Shown here: positions 1 through 12,223 of the stretch, one piece after another
How the letters are laid out: every line of letters begins with the position of its first letter
How positions within the stretch are numbered: position 1 is the first letter of the stretch
NCBI RefSeq assembly: GCF_000738675.1
Contig: NZ_JPUX01000001.1
Coordinates: 992,001-1,056,000 of the forward strand
From: Serratia nematodiphila DZ0503SBS1
Lineage (GTDB): Bacteria; Pseudomonadota; Gammaproteobacteria; Enterobacterales; Enterobacteriaceae
Reading direction: 5' to 3'
DNA: 64,000 bases
Notes under the pieces: generated by a model
Databases searched by the model: none
Seen by the model: only the letters and a program-made list of their open reading frames with translations
Told to the model about the DNA's origin: nothing
Position numbers and translations under genes: made by a program

Positions 1-86
1 CGGTCATCACCGTGTTAATCAAAGGTTCACGTAGTGCCGCAATGGAGCAGGTAGTACGCGCGTTACAGGAGAAAGCACCATGTTAG
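1..86 (+). CDS. murF: UDP-N-acetylmuramoyl-tripeptide--D-Ala-D-Ala ligase (3' end only)
   Basis: Only the last 27 codons are present, read from position 3 to the TAG at 84-86. The translated tail contains [15 protein letters not shown] and ends EKAPC, which matches the C-terminus of enterobacterial MurF. MurF adds the D-Ala-D-Ala dipeptide to UDP-MurNAc-tripeptide in the cytoplasm. The stop overlaps the start of the next gene by 7 bp, the usual coupling of murF and mraY in the dcw cluster. The assignment rests on this short tail plus the gene order. Confidence 0.9.
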   Translation, partial: VITVLIKGSRSAAMEQVVRALQEKAPC

Positions 87-1162
87 TTTGGCTGGCCGAG
101 CATTTGGTCAAGTATTACTCAGGCTTCAACGTCTTTTCTTATCTGACGTTCCGAGCCATTGTCAGCCTGCTGACCGCGCTGTTCCTGTCGCTGTGGATGG
201 GCCCGCGGGTGATCAAGCGTCTGCAAGAAATGTCCTTCGGGCAGGTGGTGCGCAACGACGGCCCCGAGTCGCACTTCAGCAAGCGCGGCACGCCGACCAT
301 GGGCGGCATCATGATCCTGACCTCCATCACCATTTCGGTGCTGATGTGGGCCTACCCGTCCAACCCGTATGTCTGGTGCGTGCTGTTCGTGCTGGTGGGT
401 TACGGCATCGTCGGTTTCGTCGACGACTACCGCAAGGTGGTGCGTAAGGACACCAAAGGGCTGATCGCCCGCTGGAAGTATTTCTGGCAGTCGGTGATTG
501 CGCTGATTGTCGCATTCGCCATGTACGCCGTAGGAAAAGACACGCCAGCCACCGAGCTGGTTGTGCCGTTCTTTAAGGACGTGATGCCGCAGCTGGGTTT
601 GCTGTACATCCTGCTGGCCTATTTCGTCATCGTCGGCACCAGCAACGCGGTCAATCTGACCGACGGCCTGGACGGCCTGGCGATTATGCCGACGGTATTC
701 GTGGCGGCCGGTTTCGCGCTGGTGGCCTGGGCGACCGGTAACATGAACTTCGCCAACTACCTGCATATTCCGTATCTGCGTCATGCCGGTGAGTTGGTGA
801 TCGTCTGCACCGCCATCGTCGGCGCCGGCCTCGGGTTCCTGTGGTTCAATACCTACCCGGCTCAGGTGTTTATGGGCGACGTCGGTTCGCTGGCGCTGGG
901 CGGCGCGCTGGGCACCATCGCGGTGCTGCTGCGCCAGGAGTTCTTGTTGGTGATCATGGGCGGCGTGTTCGTAGTAGAGACGCTGTCGGTGATCCTGCAG
1001 GTGGGATCGTTCAAGCTGCGCGGACAACGCATTTTCCGCATGGCGCCGATTCACCACCACTATGAATTGAAAGGCTGGCCGGAGCCGCGCGTGATCGTGC
1101 GCTTCTGGATCATTTCGCTGATGCTGGTGCTGATTGGCCTGGCAACGCTGAAGGTGCGTTAA
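80..1162 (+). CDS. mraY: Phospho-N-acetylmuramoyl-pentapeptide-transferase MraY
   Basis: This integral membrane enzyme transfers phospho-MurNAc-pentapeptide from UDP to undecaprenyl phosphate, making lipid I. The product is 360 aa, the usual enterobacterial length. It is strongly hydrophobic, with about ten membrane segments. The family's acidic and Asn-rich cytoplasmic motifs are visible: GFVDDYRK near residue 115, [10 protein letters not shown] near 193 and the HHHYE motif near 325. The ATG at 80 overlaps the murF stop, so translation is probably coupled. Only 2 bp separate it from murD. Confidence 0.98.
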   Translation: MLVWLAEHLVKYYSGFNVFSYLTFRAIVSLLTALFLSLWMGPRVIKRLQEMSFGQVVRNDGPESHFSKRGTPTMGGIMILTSITISVLMWAYPSNPYVWCVLFVLVGYGIVGFVDDYRKVVRKDTKGLIARWKYFWQSVIALIVAFAMYAVGKDTPATELVVPFFKDVMPQLGLLYILLAYFVIVGTSNAVNLTDGLDGLAIMPTVFVAAGFALVAWATGNMNFANYLHIPYLRHAGELVIVCTAIVGAGLGFLWFNTYPAQVFMGDVGSLALGGALGTIAVLLRQEFLLVIMGGVFVVETLSVILQVGSFKLRGQRIFRMAPIHHHYELKGWPEPRVIVRFWIISLMLVLIGLATLKVR

Positions 1163-1164
1163 TC

Positions 1165-2484
1165 ATGGCAGACTATCAGGGTAGAAAAGTCGTCATCATC
1201 GGGTTGGGCCTCACCGGCCTGTCCTGTGTCGATTTCTTCATGGCGCGCGGCGTAACGCCGCGCGTGATGGATACCCGTATCGCGCCGCCAGGGTTGGACA
1301 AACTGCCTGAAAGCGTGGAGCGCCATCTGGGCGATCTGAACCAGGACTGGCTGCTGGCGGCGGATCTGATCGTCGCCAGCCCGGGCGTCGCGTTGGCGAC
1401 CCCGGCATTGAGCGCCGCAGCGGACGCTGGCGTGGAAATCGTCGGCGACGTCGAACTGTTCTGCCGCGAGGCGCAGGCGCCGATCGTGGCGATCACCGGC
1501 TCCAACGGCAAAAGCACCGTCACCACCCTGGTGGGCGAAATGGCGAAAGCCGCCGGTTGGGCGGTAGGCGTGGGCGGCAATATCGGCCTGCCGGCGCTGA
1601 GCCTGTTGCGTCAGGAATGTCAGCTGTACGTGCTGGAGCTGTCCAGCTTCCAGCTGGAAACGACGTATAGCCTGCGAGCGGCGGCGGCGACCATCCTGAA
1701 CGTGACCGAAGATCATATGGATCGTTATCCATTTGGCCTGCAGCAGTATCGCGGCGCCAAGCTGCGCGTGTATGAAAACGCCGCGGTGTGCGTGGTGAAC
1801 GCGGACGATGCGCTGACCATGCCGGTGCGCGGCGCCGACGAGCGCTGCGTCAGCTTCGGGGCGGACGTGGGTGACTATCACCTGAACCGTCAGCAGGGGG
1901 AAACCTGGCTGCGGGTGCGCGGTGAGAAGGTGCTGAATACGCGCGAGATGATGCTGACCGGCCGCCACAATTACACCAACGCCCTGGCGGCGCTGGCGTT
2001 GGCGGATGCGGTCAATATCCCGCGTGCCTCCAGCCTGAAGGCGCTGACCACCTTTACCGGCCTGGCGCACCGTTTCCAGCTGGCCTGGGAGCACAACGGC
2101 GTGCGTTGGATCAACGATTCCAAAGCCACCAACGTCGGCAGCACCGAAGCGGCGCTGAACGGCCTGCAGGTGGACGGCACGCTGCATCTGCTGCTGGGCG
2201 GCGACGGCAAGTCCGCCGATTTCTCGCCGCTGGCGCGCTATCTGCAGGGCGACAATGTGCGTCTGTATTGCTTTGGCCGCGACGGCGCCCAGCTGGCGCA
2301 GCTGCGGCCGGAAGTGGCGACGCTGACCGAGACCATGGAGCAGGCGATGCGCACCATCGCCGGCCGCGTACAGCCCGGCGATATGGTGTTGTTGTCGCCG
2401 GCCTGCGCCAGTCTCGATCAGTTCCGTAATTTTGAAGTGCGCGGCGATGAGTTCGCCCGCCTGGCGCAGGAGCTTGGCGGATGA
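1165..2484 (+). CDS. murD: UDP-N-acetylmuramoylalanine--D-glutamate ligase MurD
   Basis: MurD adds D-Glu to UDP-MurNAc-L-Ala in the cytoplasm with ATP hydrolysis. The 439 aa product shows the three-domain Mur ligase layout: an N-terminal UDP-binding Rossmann fold ([12 protein letters not shown]), a central ATP-binding domain with the P-loop GSNGKST near residue 112, and a C-terminal domain with WINDSKATN and [11 protein letters not shown]. The length fits the family (438 aa in E. coli). The stop overlaps the ftsW start in an ATGA junction. Confidence 0.98.
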   Translation: MADYQGRKVVIIGLGLTGLSCVDFFMARGVTPRVMDTRIAPPGLDKLPESVERHLGDLNQDWLLAADLIVASPGVALATPALSAAADAGVEIVGDVELFCREAQAPIVAITGSNGKSTVTTLVGEMAKAAGWAVGVGGNIGLPALSLLRQECQLYVLELSSFQLETTYSLRAAAATILNVTEDHMDRYPFGLQQYRGAKLRVYENAAVCVVNADDALTMPVRGADERCVSFGADVGDYHLNRQQGETWLRVRGEKVLNTREMMLTGRHNYTNALAALALADAVNIPRASSLKALTTFTGLAHRFQLAWEHNGVRWINDSKATNVGSTEAALNGLQVDGTLHLLLGGDGKSADFSPLARYLQGDNVRLYCFGRDGAQLAQLRPEVATLTETMEQAMRTIAGRVQPGDMVLLSPACASLDQFRNFEVRGDEFARLAQELGG

Positions 2485-3683
2485 AACTACGCTTGCCGAA
2501 CTTCGGGCTGACAGAACGGATGAAAGACTGGGTGACCGGCGCGCGCGATAACGACGCGGTCAACATGGTGCTGTACGATCGCACTCTGCTGTGGCTGACC
2601 TTCGGGTTGGCGATCATCGGCTTCGTGATGGTGACTTCGGCGTCGATGCCGATCGGCCAACGCCTGGCGGACGATCCGTTCCTGTTCGCCAAGCGTGATG
2701 CGTTGTACCTCGGCCTGGCGTTCGGCCTGTCGCTGGTGACGCTGCGCATCCCGATGGAAGTTTGGCAGCGCTACAGCAACGTGATGCTGCTGATGTCGAT
2801 CGTGATGCTGCTGATCGTCCTGGTGGTGGGGAGCTCGGTAAACGGGGCCTCGCGCTGGATCGCGCTCGGCCCGCTGCGTATTCAGCCGGCGGAGCTGTCC
2901 AAGCTGTCGCTGTTCTGCTATCTGGCGAGCTATCTGGTGCGCAAGGTGGAAGAGGTGCGCAGCAACTTCTGGGGCTTCTGTAAACCGATGGGCGTCATGG
3001 TGGTGCTGGCGGTGCTGCTGCTGGCGCAACCGGATCTCGGCACCGTGGTGGTGCTGTTCATCACCACGCTGGCGATGCTGTTCCTGGCCGGCGCGAAAAT
3101 GTGGCAGTTCCTGGCGATCATCGGCTCCGGCGTGTTCGCCGTGGTGCTGCTGATTATCGCGGAACCCTACCGTATGCGCCGCGTGACCTCGTTCTGGAAC
3201 CCGTGGGCCGACCCGTTCGGCAGCGGCTACCAGCTGACCCAGTCGCTGATGGCATTCGGCCGCGGTGAGTTCTGGGGGCAGGGGCTCGGCAACTCGGTGC
3301 AGAAACTGGAGTATTTGCCGGAAGCGCACACCGACTTCATCTTCTCCATTTTGGGTGAAGAACTGGGCTATATCGGTGTGGTTTTAGCCCTGTTAATGGT
3401 ATTCTTCGTCGCTTTTCGCGCGATGTCCATCGGGCGCCGCGCGCTGGAGATCGACCAACGCTTTTCCGGCTTCCTGGCCTGCGCGATCGGCGTGTGGTTC
3501 AGCTTCCAGGCGCTGGTTAACGTCGGCGCCGCCGCAGGCATGCTGCCGACCAAAGGTCTGACGCTGCCGCTGATCAGTTACGGCGGCTCGAGCCTGCTGA
3601 TTATGTCGACGGCGATCGTGCTGTTGCTGCGAATTGATTATGAAACGCGCCTGACCAAGGCTCAGGCGTTTGTGAAGAGGTAA
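2481..3683 (+). CDS. ftsW: Peptidoglycan glycosyltransferase / division protein FtsW
   Basis: FtsW is a SEDS-family membrane glycosyltransferase that works with FtsI to make septal peptidoglycan from lipid II. The 400 aa protein has about ten transmembrane helices and typical SEDS motifs: [21 protein letters not shown], the extracytoplasmic [13 protein letters not shown] and [11 protein letters not shown] near the C-terminus. The start at 2481 overlaps the murD stop by 4 bp. The C-terminus is slightly shorter than the 414 aa E. coli protein. Confidence 0.97.
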   Translation: MKLRLPNFGLTERMKDWVTGARDNDAVNMVLYDRTLLWLTFGLAIIGFVMVTSASMPIGQRLADDPFLFAKRDALYLGLAFGLSLVTLRIPMEVWQRYSNVMLLMSIVMLLIVLVVGSSVNGASRWIALGPLRIQPAELSKLSLFCYLASYLVRKVEEVRSNFWGFCKPMGVMVVLAVLLLAQPDLGTVVVLFITTLAMLFLAGAKMWQFLAIIGSGVFAVVLLIIAEPYRMRRVTSFWNPWADPFGSGYQLTQSLMAFGRGEFWGQGLGNSVQKLEYLPEAHTDFIFSILGEELGYIGVVLALLMVFFVAFRAMSIGRRALEIDQRFSGFLACAIGVWFSFQALVNVGAAAGMLPTKGLTLPLISYGGSSLLIMSTAIVLLLRIDYETRLTKAQAFVKR

Positions 3684-3686
3684 GGG

Positions 3687-4751
3687 ATGAGCGGGAAACC
3701 TAAGCGTTTAATGGTGATGGCAGGCGGTACCGGCGGGCATGTGTTCCCGGGGCTGGCGGTCGCGCATCATCTGATGGCGCAGGGCTGGCAGGTGCGCTGG
3801 CTCGGAACCGCAGACCGAATGGAAGCCGATCTGGTGCCGAAGCACGGGATCGAGATTGATTTTATCCGCATCTCCGGCCTGCGCGGCAAGGGCCTGAAGG
3901 CCCAGTTGACGGCGCCGCTGCGGATCTGGCAGGCGGTGCGTCAGGCGAAAGCCATTATGCGCAGTTATCAGCCGGATGTGGTGCTGGGGATGGGCGGTTA
4001 CGTTTCCGGCCCCGGCGGCCTGGCGGCCTGGCAGTGCGGCATCCCGGTGGTGCTGCACGAGCAGAACGGCATCGCCGGTTTGACCAACCGCTGGCTGGCG
4101 CGCATCGCCGCCAAAGTGATGCAGGCCTTCCCCGGCGCGTTCCCGAACGCCGAGGTGGTGGGCAACCCGGTGCGCACCGACGTGTTGGCGCTGCCACTGC
4201 CGGCGGAGCGGTTGCAAGGGCGCGAAGGCCCGATCCGTGTGTTGGTGATTGGCGGAAGTCAGGGCGCGCGCGTGCTGAATCAGACAGTTCCTGAAGTCGC
4301 GGCGCGTTTGGGCGATAGAATTACGCTCTGGCATCAGGTTGGCAAGGGCGCGCTGGAAACGGTGCTGCGCGACTACGAAAGGGTAGGGCAGACGCAGCAC
4401 AAGGTGACCGAGTTCATCGATGACATGGCCGCCGCCTATGCCTGGGCAGACGTGGTGGTCTGCCGCTCCGGCGCGTTGACCGTCAGCGAAATCGCGGCGG
4501 CGGGGCTGCCGGCGATCTTCGTGCCGTTCATGCATAAGGATCGTCAGCAGTACTGGAATGCGCGTCCGCTGGAAGAAGCCGGCGCGGCGAAAATTATCGA
4601 ACAGCCGCAGTTTAACGCCGATGTGGTGGCCGAACTGCTGGCGAGCTGGGATCGCAAGACGCTGCTGGCCATGGCCGAGAAAGCGCGCGCGGTCGCCATT
4701 CCGGACGCCACCGAGCGCGTGGCGGCGGAGCTGGTGCGGCTCGCCAAGTAA
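3687..4751 (+). CDS. murG: UDP-GlcNAc:lipid I N-acetylglucosaminyltransferase MurG
   Basis: MurG adds GlcNAc to lipid I on the inner face of the cytoplasmic membrane, giving lipid II. The 354 aa product has two Rossmann-like GT-B domains. The glycine-rich loops [11 protein letters not shown] (near residue 10) and [11 protein letters not shown] are clear, as are [10 protein letters not shown] and the donor-site helix region [15 protein letters not shown]. The start lies 3 bp after the ftsW stop. An 84 bp gap follows before murC, the largest spacing in this part of the dcw cluster. Confidence 0.98.
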   Translation: MSGKPKRLMVMAGGTGGHVFPGLAVAHHLMAQGWQVRWLGTADRMEADLVPKHGIEIDFIRISGLRGKGLKAQLTAPLRIWQAVRQAKAIMRSYQPDVVLGMGGYVSGPGGLAAWQCGIPVVLHEQNGIAGLTNRWLARIAAKVMQAFPGAFPNAEVVGNPVRTDVLALPLPAERLQGREGPIRVLVIGGSQGARVLNQTVPEVAARLGDRITLWHQVGKGALETVLRDYERVGQTQHKVTEFIDDMAAAYAWADVVVCRSGALTVSEIAAAGLPAIFVPFMHKDRQQYWNARPLEEAGAAKIIEQPQFNADVVAELLASWDRKTLLAMAEKARAVAIPDATERVAAELVRLAK

Positions 4752-4835
4752 CGAGTGCAGGGGTTCGGTGCGCCGAACCTGAATAAAAGCAATGTGATGT
4801 AGGGCCGGGGTACCGGATCCGGATTAGAGAGAGTG

Positions 4836-6311
4836 ATGAATACACAACAACTGGCGAAACTACGTACTATCGTGCCCGAGATGCGTCGCGTCCGGCACAT
4901 TCACTTTGTCGGCATCGGTGGCGCCGGCATGGGTGGTATCGCCGAAGTGTTGGCAAACGAAGGGTATCAGATCAGCGGCTCCGACCTGGCGCCGAATCCG
5001 GTGACACAACAGTTGAGCGCGCTCGGAGCGACGATTTATTTCAATCACCGTCCGGAAAACGTGCTGGATGCGAGCGTGGTGGTGGTCTCTACCGCCATCT
5101 CCGCCGACAACCCGGAGATCGTCGCCGCTCGTGAGGCGCGCATCCCGGTGATCCGCCGCGCTGAAATGCTGGCGGAGCTGATGCGTTTTCGTCACGGCAT
5201 CGCTATTGCCGGCACGCACGGCAAAACCACCACCACGGCGATGGTCTCGAGCATTTATGCCGAAGCCCGCCTGGACCCGACCTTCGTCAACGGCGGGCTG
5301 GTGAAGGCGGCGGGCACCCACGCGCGACTGGGGTCCAGCCGTTATCTGATCGCGGAGGCGGATGAGAGCGATGCGTCGTTCCTGCATCTGCAGCCGATGG
5401 TGGCCGTGGTCACCAACATCGAAGCCGACCATATGGACACCTACCAGGGCGACTTCGAGAACCTGAAACAGACGTTTATCAATTTCTTGCACAACCTGCC
5501 GTTCTACGGCCGCGCGGTGATGTGCATTGACGATCCGGTGGTGCGTGAGCTGTTGCCGCGCGTGGGTCGCCATATCACCACCTACGGCTTCAGTGAGGAT
5601 GCGGATGTGCGCATCGAAGACTACCGGCAGATTGGGCCGCAGGGGCACTTTACTCTGAGCCGCCAGGATAAGCCGTTGCTGACGGTGACGCTGAACGCGC
5701 CGGGCCGCCACAATGCGTTGAACGCAGCGGCGGCGGTGGCGGTAGCGACCGAAGAAGGCATTGACGACGAAGATATTCTGCGCGCGCTGGCGGGCTTCCA
5801 GGGCACCGGGCGCCGCTTCGATTTCCTCGGCGAGTTCCCGCTGGAACCGGTCAACGGCAAAGCGGGCAGCGCGATGCTGGTGGACGATTACGGCCACCAT
5901 CCGACTGAGGTGGACGCCACGCTGAAAGCGGCGCGCGCCGGCTGGCCGGACAAGCGTTTGGTGATGATCTTCCAGCCGCACCGTTATACGCGCACCCGCG
6001 ATCTGTACGACGATTTCGCCAACGTGCTGTCGCAGGTGGATGTGCTGCTGATGCTCGACGTGTACGCCGCCGGCGAAGCGCCGATCCCGGGCGCGGACAG
6101 CCGTTCGCTGTGCCGCACCATCCGCAGCCGCGGCAAGCTGGATCCGATCCTGGTTTCCGATGCCGATAGCGTGCCGGAAACCCTGGCGCAGCTGCTGCAG
6201 GATGAAGACTTGGTGCTGGTGCAGGGCGCCGGCAACGTGGGCAAAATCGCCCGTAAACTGGCCGAGCTGAAGCTGCAGCCGCCGAAGAAAGAGGAGGAGC
6301 ACCATGGCTGA
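4836..6311 (+). CDS. murC: UDP-N-acetylmuramate--L-alanine ligase MurC
   Basis: MurC attaches L-Ala to UDP-MurNAc, the first step of stem-peptide synthesis. The 491 aa protein carries the N-terminal [13 protein letters not shown] dinucleotide-like fold, the ATP P-loop GTHGKTTTT near residue 124, DESDASF, and [10 protein letters not shown] in the C-terminal domain. I chose the ATG at 4836, not the in-frame GTG directly before it, because enterobacterial MurC begins [10 protein letters not shown] and an AGAGAG purine stretch lies just upstream. The end overlaps ddlB by 8 bp. Confidence 0.97.
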   Translation: MNTQQLAKLRTIVPEMRRVRHIHFVGIGGAGMGGIAEVLANEGYQISGSDLAPNPVTQQLSALGATIYFNHRPENVLDASVVVVSTAISADNPEIVAAREARIPVIRRAEMLAELMRFRHGIAIAGTHGKTTTTAMVSSIYAEARLDPTFVNGGLVKAAGTHARLGSSRYLIAEADESDASFLHLQPMVAVVTNIEADHMDTYQGDFENLKQTFINFLHNLPFYGRAVMCIDDPVVRELLPRVGRHITTYGFSEDADVRIEDYRQIGPQGHFTLSRQDKPLLTVTLNAPGRHNALNAAAAVAVATEEGIDDEDILRALAGFQGTGRRFDFLGEFPLEPVNGKAGSAMLVDDYGHHPTEVDATLKAARAGWPDKRLVMIFQPHRYTRTRDLYDDFANVLSQVDVLLMLDVYAAGEAPIPGADSRSLCRTIRSRGKLDPILVSDADSVPETLAQLLQDEDLVLVQGAGNVGKIARKLAELKLQPPKKEEEHHG

Positions 6312-7224
6312 TAAAGTTGCAGTTCTGCTGGGCGGCACCTCCGCCGAACGCGAAGTGTCCCTGCAATCCGGCGCCGCGGTGCTGGCCGGGCTGCGCGAAG
6401 CCGGCATCGATGCGCACGGTGTCGATACCCGCGATTTCCCGGCGACTCAACTGAAAGAGCAAGGGTTCACCAAAGTGTTTATCGCGCTGCACGGGCGCGG
6501 CGGCGAGGACGGCACCCTGCAAGGGCTGCTGGAGTTCCTCGAACTGCCTTATACCGGTAGCGGCGTGATGGCCTCGGCGCTGACCATGGACAAATGGCGC
6601 ACCAAGATGGTGTGGCAGTCGATGGGCTTGCCGGTAGCGCCTTACGTGGCGCTGAATCGCCAGCTGTACCTCGGTGCCGAAAAAGCGGCGCTGCTGGCGC
6701 GTGTGGCGGATCTCGGTTTGCCGCTGATCGTCAAGCCGAGCCGTGAAGGCTCCAGCGTCGGTATGAGCAAGGTCACCGCAAGCGCGGCGTTGGAAGCGGC
6801 GTTGGAAGAGGCCTTCCGCCATGACGACGATGTGCTGGTGGAGAAGTGGTTGAGCGGCCCGGAATACACCGTGGCGATGCTGGGCGATCAGGTTCTGCCG
6901 TCAATCCGCATCCAGCCGGCCGGCGTGTTTTACGACTACCAGGCCAAGTACATTTCGGACGACACGCAGTACTTCTGCCCGAGCGGTTTAAACGCCGAGC
7001 AGGAAGCCGAGATGGCGGCGTTGGCGCTGCGCGCCTACCGCGGTCTGGACTGCAGCGGCTGGGGCCGCGTCGACGTGATGCAAGACAGCGATGGCCGCTT
7101 CTATCTGCTTGAGGTGAACACCTCTCCGGGCATGACCAGTCATAGCCTGGTGCCGATGGCGGCGCGCCAGTTTGGATTAAGCTTCTCGCAGTTGGTGGCG
7201 AGAATTTTGGAGTTGGCCGACTGA
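6304..7224 (+). CDS. ddlB: D-alanine--D-alanine ligase B
   Basis: This ATP-grasp ligase joins two D-Ala residues for use by MurF. The 306 aa product matches DdlB in length. It shows the N-terminal [13 protein letters not shown], the ATP-grasp segment [13 protein letters not shown], and the C-terminal metal and substrate site [17 protein letters not shown]. An excellent ribosome site, GAGGAG, lies inside the murC end upstream of the overlapping ATG. The adjacent downstream gene is ftsQ, as in all enterobacterial dcw clusters. Confidence 0.98.
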   Translation: MADKVAVLLGGTSAEREVSLQSGAAVLAGLREAGIDAHGVDTRDFPATQLKEQGFTKVFIALHGRGGEDGTLQGLLEFLELPYTGSGVMASALTMDKWRTKMVWQSMGLPVAPYVALNRQLYLGAEKAALLARVADLGLPLIVKPSREGSSVGMSKVTASAALEAALEEAFRHDDDVLVEKWLSGPEYTVAMLGDQVLPSIRIQPAGVFYDYQAKYISDDTQYFCPSGLNAEQEAEMAALALRAYRGLDCSGWGRVDVMQDSDGRFYLLEVNTSPGMTSHSLVPMAARQFGLSFSQLVARILELAD

Positions 7225-7225
7225 T

Positions 7226-8077
7226 ATGTCGCAAGCTGCCCTGAATGCGCGCGATCGCGAGGTGGATAACGGCCCGCGTCGCAGCAATGGAACCCAGTTG
7301 GCGGGAATGATTTTCCTGCTGATGGTGTTGGGAACGGTCGTGTGGAGCGGTTGGGCGGTGCTTGGCTGGATGAAAGACGCCAGCCGCCTGCCGCTCTCAA
7401 GGCTGGTGGTGACCGGCGAACGCCATTACACCACCAACGATGATATTCGTCAGGCGATCCTGGCGCTGGGCGCACCCGGCACCTTTATGACGCAGGATGT
7501 GGACGTCATCCAGCAGCAGATCGAACGTCTGCCGTGGATCAAGCAGGCCAGCGTGCGCAAACAATGGCCGGATGAGCTGAAGATCCATCTGGTGGAGTAC
7601 GTCCCGGTGGCGCGCTGGAACGATTTGCACATGGTGGACGCCGAGGGCAAAGCGTTCAGCGTGCCGGCGGAGCGGGCGGGCAAGCAGAAATTGCCGCTGC
7701 TCTATGGGCCGGAAGGGAGCGAGCAGGATGTGCTGGAAGGCTATCGGGCGATGAGCGCCACGTTGGCGGCCAGCAAATATACGCTGAAAATGGCGGCGAT
7801 GACCGCGCGCCATTCCTGGCAGCTGGCGCTGGACAACGATGTCCGGCTTGAGCTGGGGCGCGATGACCGCAACGGGCGTTTGCAGCGGTTTATCGAGCTT
7901 TACCCGGTATTGCAGCAGCAGGGCCAGGCGGAGAGCAAGCGTGTCAGCTATGTCGATCTGCGCTACGAGTCCGGCGCTTCGGTAGGGTGGGCTCCGGTGT
8001 TGGTCGATCCGCAGGCGCTTGGCGGTCAGCAAAACAGTAATCAGCAACAGAATCAGGCACAGGCAAAACAACAATGA
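7226..8077 (+). CDS. ftsQ: Cell division protein FtsQ
   Basis: FtsQ is a bitopic inner-membrane divisome protein that links FtsBL to the early division machinery. The 283 aa product has a short cytoplasmic tail, one transmembrane helix at about residues 24-46, then a periplasmic POTRA domain ([20 protein letters not shown]) and a beta domain. The C-terminal 20 residues are a Gln/Asn-rich tail, longer than and unlike the E. coli end, and probably disordered. It starts 1 bp after ddlB and its stop overlaps ftsA in an ATGA junction. Confidence 0.97.
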   Translation: MSQAALNARDREVDNGPRRSNGTQLAGMIFLLMVLGTVVWSGWAVLGWMKDASRLPLSRLVVTGERHYTTNDDIRQAILALGAPGTFMTQDVDVIQQQIERLPWIKQASVRKQWPDELKIHLVEYVPVARWNDLHMVDAEGKAFSVPAERAGKQKLPLLYGPEGSEQDVLEGYRAMSATLAASKYTLKMAAMTARHSWQLALDNDVRLELGRDDRNGRLQRFIELYPVLQQQGQAESKRVSYVDLRYESGASVGWAPVLVDPQALGGQQNSNQQQNQAQAKQQ

Positions 8078-9330
8078 TCAAGTCGACGGACAGAAAACTG
8101 GTAGTTGGACTGGAGATCGGTACTGCAAAAGTCTCCGCGTTGGTAGGGGAAGTTCTGCCCGATGGCATGGTCAACATTATCGGGGTGGGCAGCTGCCCGT
8201 CTCGCGGTATGGATAAGGGTGGCGTAAACGACCTGGAATCGGTGGTGAAGTGCGTACAGCGCGCCATCGATCAGGCCGAGCTGATGGCGGACTGCCAGAT
8301 CTCTTCGGTGTACCTGGCGCTGTCGGGCAAACACATCAGCTGCCAGAACGAAATCGGCATGGTGCCGATCTCGGAAGAGGAAGTGACGCAGGATGACGTG
8401 GAGAATGTGGTGCACACCGCCAAATCGGTGCGCGTGCGCGACGAACACCGTATCCTGCACGTGATCCCTCAGGAATACGCCATCGATTATCAGGAAGGCA
8501 TCAAAAACCCGGTTGGGCTGTCCGGCGTGCGCATGCAGGCCAAGGTGCATCTGATTACCTGCCATAACGATATGGCGAAGAACATCGTCAAGGCCGTGGA
8601 ACGTTGCGGCCTGAAAGTTGACCAACTTATTTTCGCCGGTCTGGCCGCGAGCTACGCGGTGCTGACCGAAGATGAACGCGAACTCGGCGTTTGCGTGGTG
8701 GATATCGGCGGCGGCACCATGGATATGGCGGTGTATACCGGCGGTGCGCTGCGCCACACCAAAGTGATCCCTTATGCCGGGAACGTGGTCACCAGCGATA
8801 TCGCCTACGCCTTCGGCACGCCGCCGACCGACGCGGAAGCGATTAAAGTTCGACACGGTTGTGCGCTTGGGTCGATTGTTAGCAAGGATGAGAATGTAGA
8901 GGTGCCTAGCGTCGGGGGACGTCCTCCGCGCAGTCTGCAAAGACAGACGCTGGCTGAAGTCATTGAGCCACGCTACACCGAACTGTTGAATCTGGTTAAC
9001 GATGAAATTTTGCAATTGCAGGAGCAACTGCGTCAGCAAGGGGTGAAGCATCATCTGGCGGCAGGTATCGTGCTGACCGGTGGCGCCGCCCAGATTGATG
9101 GCCTGGCAGCCTGTGCGCAACGGGTGTTCCACACTCAGGTACGCATCGGCCAACCCTTGAACATCACGGGTCTGACGGATTATGCGCAGGAGCCTTACTA
9201 CTCGACGGCGGTAGGTCTGCTGCACTATGGAAAAGAGTCTCACCTGAGCGGTGAGACAGAAGTAGAAAAACGCGCCTCGGTGGGCAATTGGTTTAAACGC
9301 ATCAATAGCTGGCTGAGAAAAGAGTTTTAA
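8074..9330 (+). CDS. ftsA: Cell division protein FtsA
   Basis: FtsA is an actin-like ATPase that tethers FtsZ to the membrane. The 418 aa product shows actin-fold phosphate motifs: [14 protein letters not shown] near the N-terminus, [14 protein letters not shown] near residue 208 and [11 protein letters not shown] near 335. The C-terminal amphipathic membrane-targeting helix [14 protein letters not shown] is intact. Overlap with ftsQ and the 74 bp spacing to ftsZ match the conserved ftsQAZ arrangement. Confidence 0.98.
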   Translation: MIKSTDRKLVVGLEIGTAKVSALVGEVLPDGMVNIIGVGSCPSRGMDKGGVNDLESVVKCVQRAIDQAELMADCQISSVYLALSGKHISCQNEIGMVPISEEEVTQDDVENVVHTAKSVRVRDEHRILHVIPQEYAIDYQEGIKNPVGLSGVRMQAKVHLITCHNDMAKNIVKAVERCGLKVDQLIFAGLAASYAVLTEDERELGVCVVDIGGGTMDMAVYTGGALRHTKVIPYAGNVVTSDIAYAFGTPPTDAEAIKVRHGCALGSIVSKDENVEVPSVGGRPPRSLQRQTLAEVIEPRYTELLNLVNDEILQLQEQLRQQGVKHHLAAGIVLTGGAAQIDGLAACAQRVFHTQVRIGQPLNITGLTDYAQEPYYSTAVGLLHYGKESHLSGETEVEKRASVGNWFKRINSWLRKEF

Positions 9331-9404
9331 TGTTTCAACAAAGAGATCATGCTGAGTAATCTTTTTATGATCTCGCAGCGACAGGCACAAAACGGAGAGA
9401 AACT

Positions 9405-10559
9405 ATGTTTGAACCAATGGAACTAACCAATGACGCGGTGATTAAAGTCATCGGCGTCGGCGGCGGCGGTGGCAACGCCGTTGAACACATGGTGCGCGAG
9501 CGCATCGAAGGTGTTGAATTCTTCGCTGTGAACACGGACGCCCAGGCGCTCCGCAAAACGGCGGTTGGCCAAACCATCCAGATTGGTAGCGGTATTACCA
9601 AAGGTCTGGGTGCGGGCGCGAACCCTGAGGTGGGTCGCAATTCAGCGGAAGAAGACCGCGAAGCCCTGCGCGCAGCGCTGGACGGCGCAGACATGGTCTT
9701 CATCGCAGCCGGCATGGGCGGCGGTACCGGTACCGGTGCGGCGCCAGTGGTGGCTGAAGTGGCTAAAGATTTGGGTATTCTGACCGTGGCCGTGGTGACC
9801 AAGCCTTTCAACTTCGAAGGCAAGAAGCGCATGGCATTCGCGGAGCAGGGTATCGCTGAACTGTCCAAACACGTGGACTCGCTGATCACCATCCCGAACG
9901 ACAAGCTGTTGAAAGTTCTGGGGCGCGGCATCTCTCTGCTGGACGCGTTCGGCGCGGCCAACGACGTGCTGAAAGGCGCGGTGCAGGGTATCGCCGAGCT
10001 GATCACCCGTCCGGGCCTGATGAACGTCGACTTCGCCGACGTGCGCACCGTGATGTCCGAAATGGGCTATGCGATGATGGGTTCCGGCGTGGCTTGCGGT
10101 GAAGACCGCGCCGAAGAAGCGGCCGAAATGGCGATCTCCAGCCCGCTGCTGGAAGACATCGACCTGTCCGGCGCGCGCGGCGTGCTGGTCAACATTACCG
10201 CTGGCTTCGATCTGCGTCTGGATGAGTTCGAAACTGTGGGTAACACCATCCGTGCGTTCGCTTCCGACAACGCTACCGTGGTTATCGGTACCTCGCTGGA
10301 TCCGGAAATGAACGACGAACTGCGCGTTACCGTGGTTGCAACCGGTATCGGTATGGACAAGCGTCCTGAAATCACTCTGGTGACCAATAAGCAGGCCAGC
10401 CAGCCAGTGATGGATCACCGTTATCAGCAGCACGGCATGTCGCCTCTGCCGCAGGAAGTGAAACCTGCCGCCAAGGTGGTCAACGACCAAGCTGCGCAGC
10501 CGAATAAAGAGCCCGACTATCTTGATATTCCAGCCTTCCTGCGTAAACAGGCAGACTAA
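9405..10559 (+). CDS. ftsZ: Cell division GTPase FtsZ
   Basis: FtsZ is the tubulin-like GTPase that forms the cytokinetic ring. The 384 aa product has the G-box [10 protein letters not shown], the tubulin signature GGGTGTG near residue 106 and the T7 loop region [11 protein letters not shown]. The conserved C-terminal peptide [14 protein letters not shown] binds FtsA, ZipA and ZapD. A GGAGAG ribosome site precedes the ATG. ZapD, a partner of this tail, is also encoded in the window at 16313. Confidence 0.99.
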   Translation: MFEPMELTNDAVIKVIGVGGGGGNAVEHMVRERIEGVEFFAVNTDAQALRKTAVGQTIQIGSGITKGLGAGANPEVGRNSAEEDREALRAALDGADMVFIAAGMGGGTGTGAAPVVAEVAKDLGILTVAVVTKPFNFEGKKRMAFAEQGIAELSKHVDSLITIPNDKLLKVLGRGISLLDAFGAANDVLKGAVQGIAELITRPGLMNVDFADVRTVMSEMGYAMMGSGVACGEDRAEEAAEMAISSPLLEDIDLSGARGVLVNITAGFDLRLDEFETVGNTIRAFASDNATVVIGTSLDPEMNDELRVTVVATGIGMDKRPEITLVTNKQASQPVMDHRYQQHGMSPLPQEVKPAAKVVNDQAAQPNKEPDYLDIPAFLRKQAD

Positions 10560-10574
10560 GAATATCCTGAGAAT

Positions 10575-11580
<1,006 letters not shown>

Positions 11581-11625
11581 GGTCTGAATTCCTCGCCTGC
11601 GAATAACGGCAGGCGCATCCTCTGA

Positions 11626-11645
11626 GAGCCTGAGAATTCAGGCTC
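11626..11645. terminator. Hairpin between convergent lpxC and dciA
   Basis: An 8 bp perfect stem, GAGCCTGA / TCAGGCTC with a GAAT loop, lies in the 101 bp gap between two convergent genes. A second smaller stem (CGCCTGC / GCAGGCG) precedes it at about 11594-11615. No U-run follows on either strand, so termination is likely but not certain. Confidence 0.4.
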
Positions 11646-11681
11646 GTGATGCCGTCTGATGTTTTGCAGTTGTGTCGCTGA

Positions 11682-12197
11682 TTACTTATCACGACTGGTT
11701 GTGTTGGTACCCTCTCCGGCCAATGCAGCCAGCCGTTCCAATATCTTGCGCAGTTTCTCCGGGCTACGGCTCGCCAATCCTCTCAGCTCTTCCGCACTTT
11801 CCAGACTCAAATGCCGCATCGGCACGGGTTTTTCCGGCGCTTTCTCGGCGTTTTGCACCTGGTTGCTGCCTTTCGCCATCAAGGCCGGATTAATCCTGAT
11901 GTCGATCGACGACAATGATGGTAGAATTTGCGCTCGTAGTGCAGACAGCAAAGCGGGTTGTTCGTAGCGCAAGCGCATCATCCAACTGGCATTTGCCGTT
12001 TCGAGCACTAAAATACCCTGTCGGAAATTCGCGACGCGGCACCAGGGATGCAGGGGAGCGGGCAACAGGCCCTTCACTGCACGGTTAAGCTTGAGCAGCG
12101 CCACCGCGCGTTGCTGGACGTTATGCAGCGGCCCTTTGCTGCCGGCAGACGCGTCGTCGAACAGGACATCTAATAATTGTGGACGGCTATCGCGCAT
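11682..12197 (-). CDS. dciA: DUF721 / DciA-family protein
   Basis: The 171 aa product shows a DUF721 signature: a central block with PWCRVANFRQGILVLE, then ASWMMRLRYEQPALLSALR, followed by a low-complexity charged C-terminus rich in Leu, Glu, Lys and Arg. DciA is the ancestral loader of the replicative helicase DnaB. E. coli uses DnaC instead and has no such gene between lpxC and secM. The gene is convergent to lpxC and divergent from secM, with only 26 bp to the secM start. The reading frame is intact. Whether it still loads helicase here cannot be told from sequence. Confidence 0.8.
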   Translation of the reverse strand: MRDSRPQLLDVLFDDASAGSKGPLHNVQQRAVALLKLNRAVKGLLPAPLHPWCRVANFRQGILVLETANASWMMRLRYEQPALLSALRAQILPSLSSIDIRINPALMAKGSNQVQNAEKAPEKPVPMRHLSLESAEELRGLASRSPEKLRKILERLAALAGEGTNTTSRDK

Positions 12198-12223
12198 AAT
12201 GGGCTCCGGCGGATTATAAACTC

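Noticed and set aside
4860..6407. Antisense open frame of 515 codons opposite murC
   Set aside because: Shadow of a highly conserved dcw gene; no domain or ribosome site.
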